From NCBI RefSeq assembly GCF_022965805.1, contig NW_027331378.1:307474-371473 (forward strand): 64,000 nucleotides of DNA, read 5' to 3'. Made by a program: the position numbers and the translations under genes. This DNA is from Primulina eburnea. Taxonomy: Eukaryota > Streptophyta > Magnoliopsida > Lamiales > Gesneriaceae. The notes below the pieces were generated by a model, which worked only from the letters and a program-made list of their open reading frames with translations, did no database searches and was not told the DNA's origin. This document shows, piece by piece, positions 22,266 through 34,360 of the stretch (position 1 is its first letter; each line of letters begins with the position of its first letter).

Positions 22266-23036
22266 ATGCCTCCTAAGAGGAAAGCCGTAGAGGGTGAGGA
22301 TAGTTCTTCCTCTAGAGTTGTCGACGAGTTCGGCAAGTTGCTTAAAGAGCAGGCCAAGGTCCATAGCGAGCAGATTCAACAGCTGCTTCGATTGCAAGGA
22401 ACAGGACAGGGTAGAGGCCAAGTGAGAGGCCAAGTAGCTCAGGCAGTTGGCACTGATGCCGTCTTTTCTGCTTTCAAGAGAATGGATCCACCAGAATTCG
22501 CAGGTAGCACTGATCCGTTAGTGGCTGTCGAGTGGGTCAAAGCGCTTGAAGCAATCTTCGACCATCTCCAGTATGAAGATAAAGACAGGATCAGCTGTGC
22601 AGTTTTCATGTTATTCAAGGCTGCACGTATCTGGTGGAAGGCGACCAAGGTTGGTGTTGATCTACCGGCTTTGAAGTGGTCAGAGTTCACCGATCTTTTC
22701 TATGACAAGTACTTTCCCGACGCCCTTCGAGCTAGGAAGGTGACTGAGTTCTTGGAGCTTCGACAGGGAGGCATGAACGTTGATGAGTACATTCTCAAGT
22801 TCGAAGAGGGTTGCCTATTTGCTCCGTATATTGCTTCAAACGACAAGGACAAAGGTGCTCATTTCATTCGAGGCCTTCGTGCAGAGATCAGGAGAGATAT
22901 CAACATGTCCAAGGCCGTGACTTTCAAAGAGATCGTGTCTAAGGCGTTGTTGGCCGAACAAGACGAGAAGGATATCGCCAGAGAGAGGCAGAAGAGGCAT
23001 CAAGCTATTGCTCAGAGAGGTCAGGGCTCGAATTAG
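22266..23036 (+). CDS. Element C Gag
   Basis: 256 codons, opening MPPKRKAVEGEDSSSS. The Gag capsid region is intact: FSAFKRMDPPEFAGSTDPLVAVEWV, ARIWWKA, FYDKYFPDALRARKVTEFLELRQG, YILKFEEGC. It packages the element's RNA into particles. The frame ends at a TAG in the basic linker before the zinc knuckle. The same frame continues beyond the stop without a shift. The zinc knuckle [14 protein letters not shown] is encoded at about 23179-23220, in the next segment. So either the stop is a mutation, or Gag ends here and Pol needs read-through. In D and E the matching linker is coded, and I favour mutation. Confidence 0.9.
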   Translation: MPPKRKAVEGEDSSSSRVVDEFGKLLKEQAKVHSEQIQQLLRLQGTGQGRGQVRGQVAQAVGTDAVFSAFKRMDPPEFAGSTDPLVAVEWVKALEAIFDHLQYEDKDRISCAVFMLFKAARIWWKATKVGVDLPALKWSEFTDLFYDKYFPDALRARKVTEFLELRQGGMNVDEYILKFEEGCLFAPYIASNDKDKGAHFIRGLRAEIRRDINMSKAVTFKEIVSKALLAEQDEKDIARERQKRHQAIAQRGQGSN

Positions 23037-24734
23037 AGAGGCAAAGACCGTTTCAAAGGGAAGGGTAAGATGGAATCGAGTCCAAGACCACCGTCAGTTC
23101 CAGTTGATCCCGAGAAGCCGCTGTGTCCTAAGTGCATCAGACATCATCGAGGAGAGTGCAGATTTGGCACTCATTCTTGTTATCGTTGTGGCACGGCAGA
23201 CCACATTGCTAAAGATTGTCCAAGGGGAGCGAGCAAGGATAAGGTGCAGGGTCGCATCTTTACGATGACCAAGGAAGGTATAAACCATAATTCTTCTGTG
23301 ATCTCTAGCGCTATTTTAATTTCAGGCAGAGTAGCTATGACTTTGATTGATACAGGTGCTACTCATTCTTTTATGTCTGAATTGTTTTTGAGATCGTTGG
23401 GTATAGTTCCTTCTGTTCTTCCCCTCCAGTTCAATGTTGTTTTGCCTTCGGGGGACGTGTTGTGCCCGACGTCTATTGTTTATGCATGCCCTGTTCGTAT
23501 TGAGGAGCGAGTTGTTTTTGCTGATTTGATTGTTATCCCGATGGTCGCCTTTGATGTTATTCTTGGCATGGATTTGCTGTCGACCTATCGTGCTGTTATT
23601 GATTGCGTTGCTAAGAGGGTGACCTTTGCAGATGATGGCATCAAGGGAGGAGTTCTCGCCAGTGCAGGTACTTCGCTGGTCCTTCCTTTTATTTCTTGTC
23701 TTGAGGCTGAGAAGTTGATGTGTAGAGGTTGTGATGTATTTCTGGCTTCGATTGTGGATGTGGATAGAATGATTAAGTTGAATATTGATGATATTGATGT
23801 TGTGAGGGAGTTTTCTGATGTGTTTGAGGATGATGTGCCGGGTTTGCCGCCGGACAGAGACGTTGAGTTTGTGATTGATTTAGCTCCAGGTACGGTTCCT
23901 ATTTCTAAGGCTCCGTACCGAATGGCCCCTACTGAGATGAAGGAGTTGAAAACGCAGTTGCAGGATCATTTGGACAAGGGTTTTATTCGACCGAGTTCTT
24001 CGCCTGGGGGAGCTCCGGTTCTGTTTGTCAAGAAGAAAGATGGGTCTTTGCGGCTGTGTATTGACTATAGGGAGCTCAACAAAGTGACTATTAAGAACAA
24101 GTATCCGTTGCCACGGATTGACGATCTATTTGACCAACTTCAGGGTGCCACCGTATTTTCGAAGATTGATCTTCGGTCTGGCTACTATTAGTTGAAGGTT
24201 AGGGAGTCTGATATCCCTAAGACAGCGTTCCGGACCAGGTTTGGTCATTATGAGTTTCTTGTGATGTCTTTTGGTCTGACCAATGCTCCTTCGGTCTTCA
24301 TGGACTTGATGAACCGTGTGTTCAAGCCGTATTTGGATAGCTTCGTCATTGTTTTCATCGACGACATCTTGATCTATTCCAAGACCAGAGAGCTTCATGC
24401 AGAGCATCTCAGAGTTGTTCTCCGATTGTTGAGGGAGAAGAGGTTGTTTGTCAAGTTGAAGAAGTGTGAATTTTGGTTGGATCAGATTTCTTTTCTAGGC
24501 CATGTTGTTTCGAAGGATGGCATAGCTGTTGATCCAGTGAAGATAGAGGCAGTTCAGAAGTGGCCTATTCCTACTACTGTTTCTGAGGTACGCAGTTTCC
24601 TTGGTTTGGCGGGTTATTATCGTCGCTTTATTTCAAATTTCTCCAAGATTGCCTTGCCATTGACCAATCTGACGAGGAAGACTGTGAAGTTCGAGTGGTC
24701 CATTGATTGCCAGAGTTCAAGAGTTGAAGGATAA
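23037..24734 (+). pseudogene. Element C zinc knuckle, protease and RT
   Basis: In frame after the Gag stop come a basic stretch, the zinc knuckle [14 protein letters not shown], and the protease [12 protein letters not shown] with [18 protein letters not shown]. The RT follows with [37 protein letters not shown] and the catalytic [14 protein letters not shown] replaces the glutamine of GYYQLKV at 24189-24191. The reading continues to [14 protein letters not shown] and breaks by a small deletion near 24718. All catalytic residues are present, so only two lesions disable this part. Confidence 0.9.
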
Positions 24735-25293
24735 GTTGACGACAGCTCCTGTTCTTTCATTGCCCAGTGGTTCAGAGGATTTTGTTGTGTATACCGATGC
24801 GTCGAAGAAAGGCCTTGGTGCAGTGCTGATGCAGCGAGGTAAGGTTATAGCCTATGCTTCTCGCCAGTTGAAAGATTATGAGAAGAATTATCCGACGCAC
24901 GATTTGGAGCTGGCAGCTGTGGTTTTCGCCTTGAAGATTTGGAGACACTACTTGTACGGCGAAAAGTGTGAGATTTTCACGGACCACAAGAGTTTGAAGT
25001 ATTTGTTCTCTCAGAAAGAGCTCAACATTCGACAGAGGAGGTGGTTAGAGCTTGTCAAAGACTATGATGTGACTATCAGTTACCACCCGGGGAAGGCGAA
25101 CGTTGTGGCTGATGCTTTGAGCCGTAAGTCGAGTTCTTCTTTGAGTTCTTTGATTCAGAGACCATTGTTGATGGAATTGCAGAGGGAGGAGATTGATTTG
25201 GTAGTTCCGGGGACCATTGCTCGCTTTTCAGCGTTGGTCATTCGGGCTACGTTGACGGACAGGATCCGTAGAGAGCAGTCTACTGATTTGTAG
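24735..25293 (+). pseudogene. Element C RNase H
   Basis: The frame from about 24703 carries [50 protein letters not shown] and the conserved [16 protein letters not shown] at its end. RNase H removes the RNA strand during reverse transcription. It stops at a TAG at 25291-25293, where CAG (Gln) is expected. A further shift lies near 25322, before the integrase. Confidence 0.9.
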
Positions 25294-26660
25294 TTGTTAG
25301 AGTTGAGAGCTAGAGCAGAGGAGAGGGGTAACTCAGAAGTTTGCGATGAATGGTGATGGTTTGATGACTTTCAGAGGCCGTATTTGTGTTCCCGTTGGTG
25401 ATGATATTCGGCGAGACGTCTTGACAGAGGCCCATACCGCGCCATATTCGATACATCCAGGCAGCACCAAGATGTATCAGGATCTTCGTCGACTTTACTA
25501 GTGGCCAGGTATGAAGAAAGACATTGCCGTATTTATTTCTCAGTGCCTAACTTGTCAGCAGGTGAAGATTGAGCACCAGAGACCTGCTGGGACATTGTTG
25601 TCATTGCCGATTCCTCAGTGGAAGTGGGAGCATATTACGATGGATTTCGTGACTGGTCTTCCCAAGACGCAGAAGGGTTTCAATTCTATTTGGGTTATTG
25701 TCGATCGATTGACCAAGTCAGCGCACTTTCTTCCAGTCAAGACGACGTATTCCATGAACCAGTATGCCGAGGATTATATAGCAGAGATTGTTAGACTTCA
25801 CGGTGTCCCTGTGTCGATTGTGTCTGATCGTGACCCTAGATTTACCTCAGAGTTTTGGAAGAGTTTGCACAGAGCTATGGGTTCACGGTTAGCTTTCAGT
25901 ACAGCTTATCACCTCTTAGAGCGACGGTCAATCAGAGAGAGTCATTCAGATTCTAGAGGATATGCTCAGAGCTTGTACTATCGATTATTCTGGTAGCTGG
26001 GATTCTAAGTTGCCTCTTGTTGAGTTCACGTACAATAATAGCTACCAAGCGACGATTGGGATGGCACCGTACGAAGCACTTTATGGCAGGAAGTGTAGAT
26101 CTCCCTTGTATTGGGATGAGGTTGGTGAGAGGAAGATGTTGGGACCAGAGTTGGTCCAACAGACAGCCGATGTTGTTGCTGTTATCCGTGAGAGGATGAA
26201 GGCTGCGCAGTCGAGACAGAAGAGTTATGCAGATGTTCGTCGTAGACCTTTGCAGTTTGAGGTTGGCGATCACGTGTTCCTGAAGATAGCACCTCTCAAG
26301 GGTGTGATGCGATTTGGCAAGAAGGGTAAGTTGAGTCCGAGGTTTATTGGTCCATTCGAGATATTGGACAGAGTTGGTGATCGAGCCTACAGGTTAGCCC
26401 TACCGCCAGATCTTGACAATGTCCATAATGTTTTTCACGTATCGATGCTCAGGAGGTATATTGCGAATCCTTCCCATGTTCTTCACCACGAGCCATTGGA
26501 CTTGACGCCGAATTTGACGTACCAAGAGATTCCGGTTCAGATTCTAGACCGCAAAGTTAAAGTATTGAGGAACAAAGAGATTGGCATCGTTAAAGTTCCT
26601 TGGAGGAACCATTTGATCGAAGAGGCTACGTGGGAACCGGAGGATGAGATGAGAGAATAG
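25294..26660 (+). pseudogene. Element C integrase with chromodomain-like tail
   Basis: The zinc-binding N-terminal part is split by frameshifts and a stop before W-PGMKKD (about 25500). The core follows: [40 protein letters not shown]. Then comes a frame break in STAYHPQTDGQS near 25912. The rest runs in another frame (25962-26660), with NNSYQATIGMAPYEALYGRKCRSPLYW, FEVGDHVFLKIAPLKG, FHVSMLRRYIANPSHV and a tail ending EEATWEPEDEMRE. That tail is the chromodomain position of plant chromoviruses of the Tekay/Del type, which target heterochromatin. Confidence 0.85.
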
Positions 26661-26711
26661 TATCCTGAGTTGTTAGTGCAGTGACGTCAATTTCGAGGAC
26701 GAAATTTCTAT

Positions 26712-26724
26712 AAGGAGGGGAGAT
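26712..26724 (+). promoter_or_regulatory. Polypurine tract of element C
   Basis: AAGGAGGGGAGAT immediately before the 3' LTR start at 26725. Confidence 0.9.
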
Positions 26725-28325
26725 TGTAATAGCCGAGCTCGGTGTACGGTACGGTTTAAGTTTTCGTATGTTATAGATTTATTGATTAAGTTTAAGTTTA
26801 GTTGTGATGTTAAGAGTTGTGATTATGGGCCATAGTATTGTTGGTTATTTTGTCTTGAGGTGTGGTTGATATTGTTAGTTGTTGGTTGTTGCGTTGTTTC
26901 AGTGTTTTGGTTCGATTTTAGTTGCCTTAGATTTTGTCTTGGCCGTGACCAGACCGCACCCGCACTCAGTGTAAGGACCGCACCCGCGGTCGTAATTGTT
27001 GGATTTTGTGGGTTTTACCGTGGATTCACCGCACCTGCGGTGATGTTAGTACCGCACCCGCGGTGTAGACCGCACCCGCGGTAATTGCAGGACCGCACCC
27101 GCGGTCGTCGATTTCAGAATTTTTGGTGGAGTGCCGTGAGCTTACCGCACCCGCGGTGATGAACAGTAGAGGTATGGTCGAGGTTTTAAAGTGCTTTTTG
27201 GATAAGTTGACTTCACTTTTTCCCTTTCCTTTCTTCTCCATCTCGATTTTCTCTTGGAAGACAAGGGTTTTCTCTTATTTCTTTCATTTCTCATCTTTGA
27301 TTCAAGCTTCTAGGTTGATTTTCGAGTTGAGATCGAGGTTCTTGGTTTCTCTAAGAAGTTAAGGTAAGCTTTTGGTTGTTTTATTTCTTGGTTTTGGAGA
27401 AGAGATGATTTGGGTTTGTTGTATTTGTTGGTTTAATGGGTTATTTGACTTGGGTTCTTGGATATTGAGTTGATGATGGTGTTATTAATGGACTATTGTT
27501 GTAGGTGGTGTATCAAGAGCTTAGATTGAGGTGTTCTTGTGGTTTGTAAGTGGAATTTCATCCCTTGTGCTCACATGACTATATATGTATTGTGTTTCAA
27601 AGATTTTAATGTGTTATTCCCTTCATTGGCTTCATAATTATGTATTGATTCACTTGTATATCTATTGGAGGCATTATATGTCTCATTTGTATTGAAATGG
27701 GAATACAAAGAGTATAGTTTCCAAAGTGTTTGATAAATGTCAAAGAGAGAGTTTAAATGTTTTATGGATTGATAGATACATAGTCAGAGATTGCATGCAA
27801 TTAGTTGATCAACGACCATAGGCTTATATCCCTCAGAGTTATCGATTTATATCGATGGGATACGAGCACCACAGACAGAGTTACTATTGATATCAATCCA
27901 TACCAGAGAAAAGAGAAATACCATCTCATTGTTATTGTTATTGCTATGTTAATTATGATTCATAGATTGATGGTATTCAATGTTTTAAAGCCATGTTTTA
28001 CAGAGTATGCTATGTTCATTGCTATGTAAGAGTTCCACTTGCTGAGTTTTATACTCATTTCAGTTATTTCATGTGATGCAGATAAGAGCGACGGACCGGG
28101 ACGTTGACTGTGGACAGGGGGTCATATGCATGCCATGTTGGAAGGAAGATTTTTGGACATGATCATAAGAATGATATTTTGTATTTTGCTTTGTCATTTA
28201 AATGATCATATATATATTTTATTGTAAAGATGTTTGAAGAAATGTATTTTGAAACTCCTTCCATATATTTGAAAGAAAATTTTAAATTCCGCTGTATTTT
28301 AATTGTAACGGGTCAAGGTGTCACA
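26725..28325 (+). mobile_element. Element C 3' LTR
   Basis: 1601 bp, TGTAATAGCC to GTGTCACA. Nearly identical to the 5' LTR. It lacks one palindrome unit (about 22 bp near 20942-20964 in the other LTR) and has a small insertion (TTTCAGTG) near 26895. Confidence 0.95.
26952..27160. repeat. ACCGCACCCGCGGT array, element C 3' LTR
   Basis: Seven units at the same relative places as in the 5' LTR, the last one lost. Several units are closer to consensus here than in the 5' LTR. Confidence 0.9.
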
Positions 28326-28330
28326 ATTTA

Positions 28331-30356
28331 CACCTAGTAAGTCTAAAGACTCAACAAACCTGTAACATCATAACAAATACATATACATAGCATGCAAAAA
28401 TGAAAAGTATCGTCATAAAAATACGTTTCATGATCTTAAAAAGACGTAAGCATAACCATGACCTGTCAAAGCATTAACATTTTCATAACTTATCTCATCA
28501 TATCAAAATATACGTGTTTATTTTCTTAATTTGAATTATGTTCATTAGTTGTGACTTTAGTATCATCGTATTAGGCGATAGATCCATCTACGTATAACCG
28601 CGATACCCGGCGGTGGGTACATCAGCGACAATATTACCCATCTACTAAGCCTTGGCCTTACATGTCATCGTATTATCGTATCATCATATCAGTCACAACC
28701 AACTCCCATCCTTAAAAAAATATGTCATCATATTCATCATTTAATGAAATCATGAATCTATGTAAATTTTCCTTAAATTCAAGCATGCAACGTATTTTTA
28801 ATATTCACATAAAAATTCATGCTCATGATAACATAAGCATTTAAAACATGTCAAATCGTGTTTAGGGCACTGCCAGGACTAAAAACACGACAAACACGTT
28901 ACGTGTGCGAAATGACCATTTTGCCCCTTGAAACCCTAATTGACCATTTTACCCCTGTACCTCTAAATTTCGAACCGAAGCCCTACCAAACTCTTTAAAA
29001 CAAGCTCAAAACATATTTATAAGCAAATCTTAGATGTAAACTCAAGCCTGTTTTAAAACATATATGATTCCTTTTAAAACTTGGACCAGGGTCTCGGTTT
29101 TAATCCGAAGCGACCCGAAACTTAACCAAATTTTTCCCAACTCAAACCCTGACTTGAACCTACACACCAGCCCCTAAACCACTCGTTTCAAATCCTTAGG
29201 ACCTATCAACCGAGCCTGAAAGTTGCTTGAAATTTCCAGCGCGTTACAACCTACAAACCCTAATGCATTAAACCTTCAAACTTTCGACTCTAGGCCCTAC
29301 CAACACGATCCAGCCTTGAACCAACCCTTCATAGCTCACCTTTGGATCCTGCTGGACCGACCTAACCCAGCTCACAGCCCCATGCATGATTCAAGAAGCA
29401 AATACTCGCTAGACACCAATATCACCCAACCGAGACCAACCTCTACATCCCACGCTCGATCTGCCTCCTCACTAGGTCTAGCCATGTCCGAGCCATCATA
29501 GGCCACGAATCAGACCCACCAGGGTCTGAGCAAAGGCTAGGGACGACCCTTGCACAGCTGGCCACCACAAACCTTCGATCTAGTCATGCATCAACTAGGT
29601 TTATTTGCCGAAACTGTTCAGCCCTCACTTAAACCAAATAAGCCTCGACTCAAACACTTAATCCTCATCATTCACGACATTATCAGCTCCCTAGAAACCC
29701 AAGTCGGCAGCCTTTTTTACAATAGGACAATAAAAAAACGTGAGTTTGTACAAGAGGGTATTCATATATAGTGTCAAAGATTGCAAAAACGATACCACAA
29801 GATAATTCAATTCAGCATATAAATGATGTAAATTGTGAGAAAAAAGATACACGGTGTGCCTTAGCGTTTAACAACTCGAAAACATGGAAATCCTTGCATA
29901 CAACGCGCACCAGAGAGGCAAGGAAGAATTATTCTTGAAAGCTTGAGGGAAATCCTTCTGTTTTGGTACGTTTTTGAAAATATTGTTCGAACCCTCAAAA
30001 AGTATCCCGATTCGCTAGATTTTGTGTGTCGGTTAAAAATATAACCCGTCGAGTAAAAATACCCAACCAAGGCCCATTTTTAAAAATCACAATTAAAACA
30101 TCTCATATTAAATACTTAAAATTAATTATATGATAAAAATGTTCTTCCTGATTATTCCCGGTCTCTGTTACTCGTTCGAGCGCGAAATGCAACATAAAAC
30201 CCTAATGCATGAAGCTTTAACAAACAATGAAATATACACCTACCCATCCAATAATCATGCATTAAATGCATGAAAATCATTAAACACATATTTTTATTAA
30301 AAACCCTAGATTTCACGCAGTCAGTTTACGTAGTTTGAATTTCCTAGACCTTGACA
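28331..30356 (-). mobile_element. Element B 3' LTR, remainder
   Basis: Continues B's LTR after element C. Colinear with about 36005-38238, with many small differences. It ends CCTAGACCTTGACA at 30356, next to the polypurine tract. The 70-90-codon frames here (29223, 29550) are LTR read-through, not genes. Confidence 0.9.
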
Positions 30357-30388
30357 ATTCTCCCCCCCCCCCCCCCCCCCCCCCCCTT
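30357..30388 (-). repeat. Polypurine tract of B with a G25 run
   Basis: The plus strand reads ATTCT, then 25 C (30362-30386), then TTAAG. On the minus strand the usual A/G tract next to the 3' LTR has become a pure G homopolymer. Confidence 0.85.
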
Positions 30389-30419
30389 AAGCAGAATTTC
30401 GTCCTTCAAATTTAAAAAT

Positions 30420-31800
30420 ACCGAATAACTTCGTGTAGCGACTCCTTATCTCGACCTCAGTCTCCCAAGTAGCCTCCTCCTCGGAATGGTTCAGTCATTT
30501 GGCTTTGACCATGTGGATCACCTTGTTCTGGAGCCTCCTCTCATGTCTATCCAATATCTGAGTGGGTCTCTCCTCGAAGGACATGTTTGGTGTCAGCTTA
30601 AGTGGCTCCTAGTTTAGCACATGCGAAGGATTCGACATGTACTTCCACAGCATAGAGACATGGAACACATTATGAACTTCCACCAGATTTGATGGTAATG
30701 TGTTCCATGTCTCTATGCTGTGGAAGTACATGTCGAATCCTTCGCATGTGCTAAACTAGGAGCCACTTAAGCTGACACCAAACATGTCCTTCGAGGAGAG
30801 ACCCACTCAGATATTGGATAGAACAGTCCTATAAATCTAGGATTGAGCTTGCCCTTCTTTCCTAATCTCATCACACCCTTCATCAGTGCGACTTTCATGA
30901 ATACATGATCCCTTACTGCAAACTCAAGATCCCTGCGCAGCTGATATGCATAACTCTTCTGTCGGCTCTACGCAGTCCTCATTATGTCTCAAATCTTGAC
31001 CAATAACTCTGCAGTCTGTCAAACAATATCTGGCCACAAGTTTGCTCTCTCTACTTCCTCATCCCAATACACTGGTGACCTACACTTCCTCCCATACAAT
31101 GCCTCATATGGAGCCTTACTGATAGATGCCTGATAGCTGTTGTTGTATGTGAACTACAAGAGAGGTAACTTCGGCTCCCACCTGTCCTGGAAGTCGATCA
31201 TGCAAGCTCTGAGTAGGTCCTCCAAAATCTGAATCACCCTCTCTGACTGTCCGTCAGTCTGAGGATGGAAAACAATACTGAATAGAAACTTAATACCCAA
31301 TGCCTGATGCAGACTCTTACAGAATGCAGACGTGAACCTCGGATCCCTGTCTGACACGATGGACACTAGAATCTCATGCAGTCTGACTATCTCTTTGATA
31401 TACAGCTTTGCATACTGAGTCATGGTGAAAGTTTTCCTGAACGGTAAAAAAGGTGCCGATTTAGTGAGCCGATCAACGATCACCCAAATGACATTATATC
31501 CTCCAGTAGTCATCGGTAGTTTCGTCACAAAGTCCATGTAATGTCCTCTCATTTCCACTCGTGAATAGGGAAAGATCTCAGCTTCCCTGCAGGTCTCTGG
31601 TACTCTGCCTTGCACGCTGACACATCAAACACTCAGAGACAAAATGCAGAATATCTCTCTTCATGCCCGACCACAAATACAGAGTATGTAGATCCTTGTA
31701 CATTTTCGTACTCCCTGGATGGATGGAGTACGGGGTGTTGTGGGCCTCACTCATGATATCTGCTCTCAGGGAATCACTGCTAGGAACCCACATTTGGTCA
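30420..31800 (-). pseudogene. Element B integrase (broken)
   Basis: From right to left the minus strand encodes SIHPGSTKMYKDLHTLYLW and CLMCQRAR (zinc-binding end, 31578-31793). Next come [40 protein letters not shown] and [22 protein letters not shown] (31154-31615). The core D, D, E residues are present. The C-terminal part (ALYGRKCRSP region, about 31070-31110) and the tail (30420-30560) lie in other frames. A 127-bp inverted repeat at 30546-30822 has scrambled the tail. It is dead as read. Confidence 0.85.
30546..30822. repeat. Perfect inverted repeat, 127-bp arms
   Basis: The arms 30546-30672 and 30696-30822 are exact reverse complements, with a 23-bp spacer (30673-30695). Both arms are integrase-tail coding sequence of B. 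Confidence 0.95.
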
Positions 31801-31802
31801 CT

Positions 31803-33250
31803 TTATATGACTATACCATTCACAACTGTATACAACTTCCAGCCCTTGGCATCATCCCTCCGTCTCCACTTCTGTAACTGCTCGTCAGAAGCCTGCCCTG
31901 CCCGAATTCTCTCTCTCAGTGCCAATTTCACTGTCAGCGAACAAATACTAGGAGCGTCGCCCCTAGAATAGCATGCAAGCTCAAACCTCTTAATCACTGC
32001 TTGCAAAGGCCATTGTACTGACAACTGAGCGATCACTAAATTCTTCCTGCTTAGGACATCCGCAACCACATTAGCCTTACTTGGATGGTAGTTAATGTCA
32101 CAGTCAGAATCTTTCACGAGCTCTAGAAACCTCCGCTGCCTCATGTTCAGCTATTTCTGCGTGAAGAAGTACTTCATGCTCTTGTGATCTATAAAAATCT
32201 TGCACTCTCCATACAGATAATGCCTTCATATCTTTAGGGCGAAAACAACTACTGCTAGCTCGAGGTCATAAGTCGGATAGTTTTTCTCATGGACCTTCAA
32301 ATGTCTGGACACGTAGGCTATAATTCTGTCATGCTGCATCAGAACTAAGCCAAAACCGAGCTTCGAAGCATCTGTGTAAAGCACAAACTCTCCTTCCCCT
32401 GATGGCATAGCTAGAACCGACGCTGAAGTCAATGCCTTCTTCAGCCTGTCGAAGCTGTCCTGGCACTCCGTCCCCAAATAAACTTAGCATTCTTTTCGTC
32501 AAGGAAGTCATAGGCACCGCAATAGAAGAGAAGCCCTTAATGAACTTCCGGTAGCACCCAGCCAATCCCAAGAAACTGCGGATCTCTGTCACACTCTTAG
32601 GCACTGGCCAATCTCAGACGGCCTCAACCTTGTTGGGATTGACCTCCACTCCATATCGGGATCCAATGTGGTCCAAGAATGCCACCCTGGCCCACGAACT
32701 CGCATTTACTGAACTTGATATATAGCCATCTGTCCTGTAAAGTCTGCAGTACGGTCCTCAGATGCTGACTATGCTCCTCTCTAGTCTTCGAGTAGATTTG
32801 GATGTCGTCTATGAAAACTATGATGAAATGATCCAAATACGGCTGGAACATGTGATTCATGAGATCCATGAAGATCGCTGGCATGTTCGTGAATATGAAG
32901 GGCATCACCATAAACTCACAGTGCCCATAATGCGTCCTAAAGGTCGTCTTATGTGCGTCAGAATTTCTCACCTTCAGCTGGTGGTATCCTGACCGGAGAT
33001 CTATCTTCGAGAATACTGATGTTCCATGTAGCTGATCAAATAGATCATTGATCCTGGGCAGTGGATACTTGTTCTTGACCGTGACCCTGTTCAGTTTCCT
33101 GTAATCAATGCAGAGCCGCATGCTGCCATATTTCTTCTTAACAAACAGTACCGGTGCGCCCCATGGACAAAATCTAGGGCAAATGAAACCTTTATCTTGA
33201 AAGTTTTGTATCTGATCCTTCAGTTCCTTCATCTCTGTAGTGCTAAACAA
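31803..33250 (-). pseudogene. Element B RT and RNase H (broken)
   Basis: RT at 32624-33250: [53 protein letters not shown] and catalytic [11 protein letters not shown]. It then frameshifts. The connection and RNase H are in two frames: [15 protein letters not shown] (32329-32604), and [15 protein letters not shown] with [13 protein letters not shown] (32226-32477). The end of RNase [15 protein letters not shown]...[16 protein letters not shown], is at 31803-32144. An in-frame stop separates it from the preceding part. Confidence 0.9.
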
Positions 33251-33855
33251 TAAGGTGCCATAGAAATCGGCATGGTACCTGGCATAAGCTCGATAGAAAA
33301 GTCAACCTCTCTATCTGTTTGAATGCCTGAAACATCATCTGGGAAAACAGTGGAGAAGTCCCTGACCACTTCGACTTCCTCTAGCCTCTGACTGGCTGGC
33401 TCGGTCACTGACACGATGCTGGCCAAAAATGACTGACAACCTTTCTTCATGAGCTTCTTCGCATAGATACAAGAAATGATGTGAGGCATCTGCTGATGTC
33501 TGGCTGCATCAAATATAAACGACTTACCGCTTGGTGGTCGGACAGATACTGACATCCGTCCAAAATCTATGACAACTCCGTTCGAAGAAAGCCAGTCCAT
33601 ACCCATAATGATGTCGAACTCTGACAACGGTAGCACAATCAAATCTGTCCGCACCACATTTTTCTGTAACCGAAGCTCCAATTTCTTCACTACTGTGAGG
33701 TAAATATCCGTTCTCCAAAAGTAACCAAAACTCTAAATCCCAAATCCATAGCCTCTGGTATTATTCCTATTCTCTTGACAAAAGATTCGGATATAAATGA
33801 ATGTTTAGCTCCGGAGTCTAGCAATGCATACGTGGCTACACCTGAAAGATATATC
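33229..33855 (-). pseudogene. Element B aspartic protease
   Basis: The minus strand reads RIYLSGVATYALLDSGAKHSFIS near 33790-33855, with an intact DSG active site. Downstream, after a frame break at about 33700-33720, come FDIIMGMDWLSSNGVVIDFG and the linker to the [20 protein letters not shown]. The protease would cleave the Gag-Pol polyprotein. The chain runs into the RT with a second frameshift near 33240. Confidence 0.85.
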
Positions 33856-34360
33856 CTTCATGCGACAAAACATACCATCAAATCTGATCGTGTTGAAACT
33901 TAAGAAATTTTCTACCAACAATTATCTCAAAATCCTCGAAAAATTACTGACTTACTCCTAGCATCAACAAAAAAATCTCGAATTTTTTTACCTCAAAATT
34001 TCGGAAATTGCAATTTGGCCCTTAAAGTTTTGAATTCTGTGCACTTTCGCCCTACAATTTTCAAAAATTGCATTTTTGTCAATAAATATTTTTGAATTTG
34101 GCTCATTTAAACCTTAAAATTCTTGAAAATTAAGAATTTTATCACAAAAGTTTGAAAAGTTCTAAAGAAGCCCATAATTTTCGGTTATTGCAATATGGTC
34201 CTTTAAACCCTTAGTCAATTCAATTCGATCCTTAAGTCAAAATATTTAGAACATGCAACCTAATTTATTATAGGTTCTCAATCCCAAAAAAATTCCCACC
34301 AAAATCTTATAACTCATGCAATCAAGGCGGTACATTAAAATTCTTAAGCATAAAGGTTAC
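33856..34360 (-). other. AT-rich spacer between Gag and protease of B, possible intron
   Basis: About 505 bp without coding likeness, between the Gag zinc-knuckle region and the protease. On the minus strand it starts with a donor-like GTAACC and ends with AG just before the protease coding text. It repeats phrases of the type AATTGCAATTTGGCCCTT and TTTTCAAAAATTGCA. It may be a retained intron or just an untranslated linker. Confidence 0.4.

Larger units (their letters stand above)
20519..28325 (+). mobile_element. Complete gypsy element C
   Basis: It is 7807 bp, with LTRs 20519-22133 and 26725-28325 and duplications ATTTA at 20514-20518 and 28326-28330. The order is LTR, primer-binding site, gag, protease, RT, RNase H, integrase with chromodomain-like tail, polypurine tract, LTR. 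This is the plant chromovirus order. By eye I count about 25 substitutions and two larger indels between the LTRs, so the insertion is fairly recent. Several stops and frameshifts disable pol. Confidence 0.95.
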
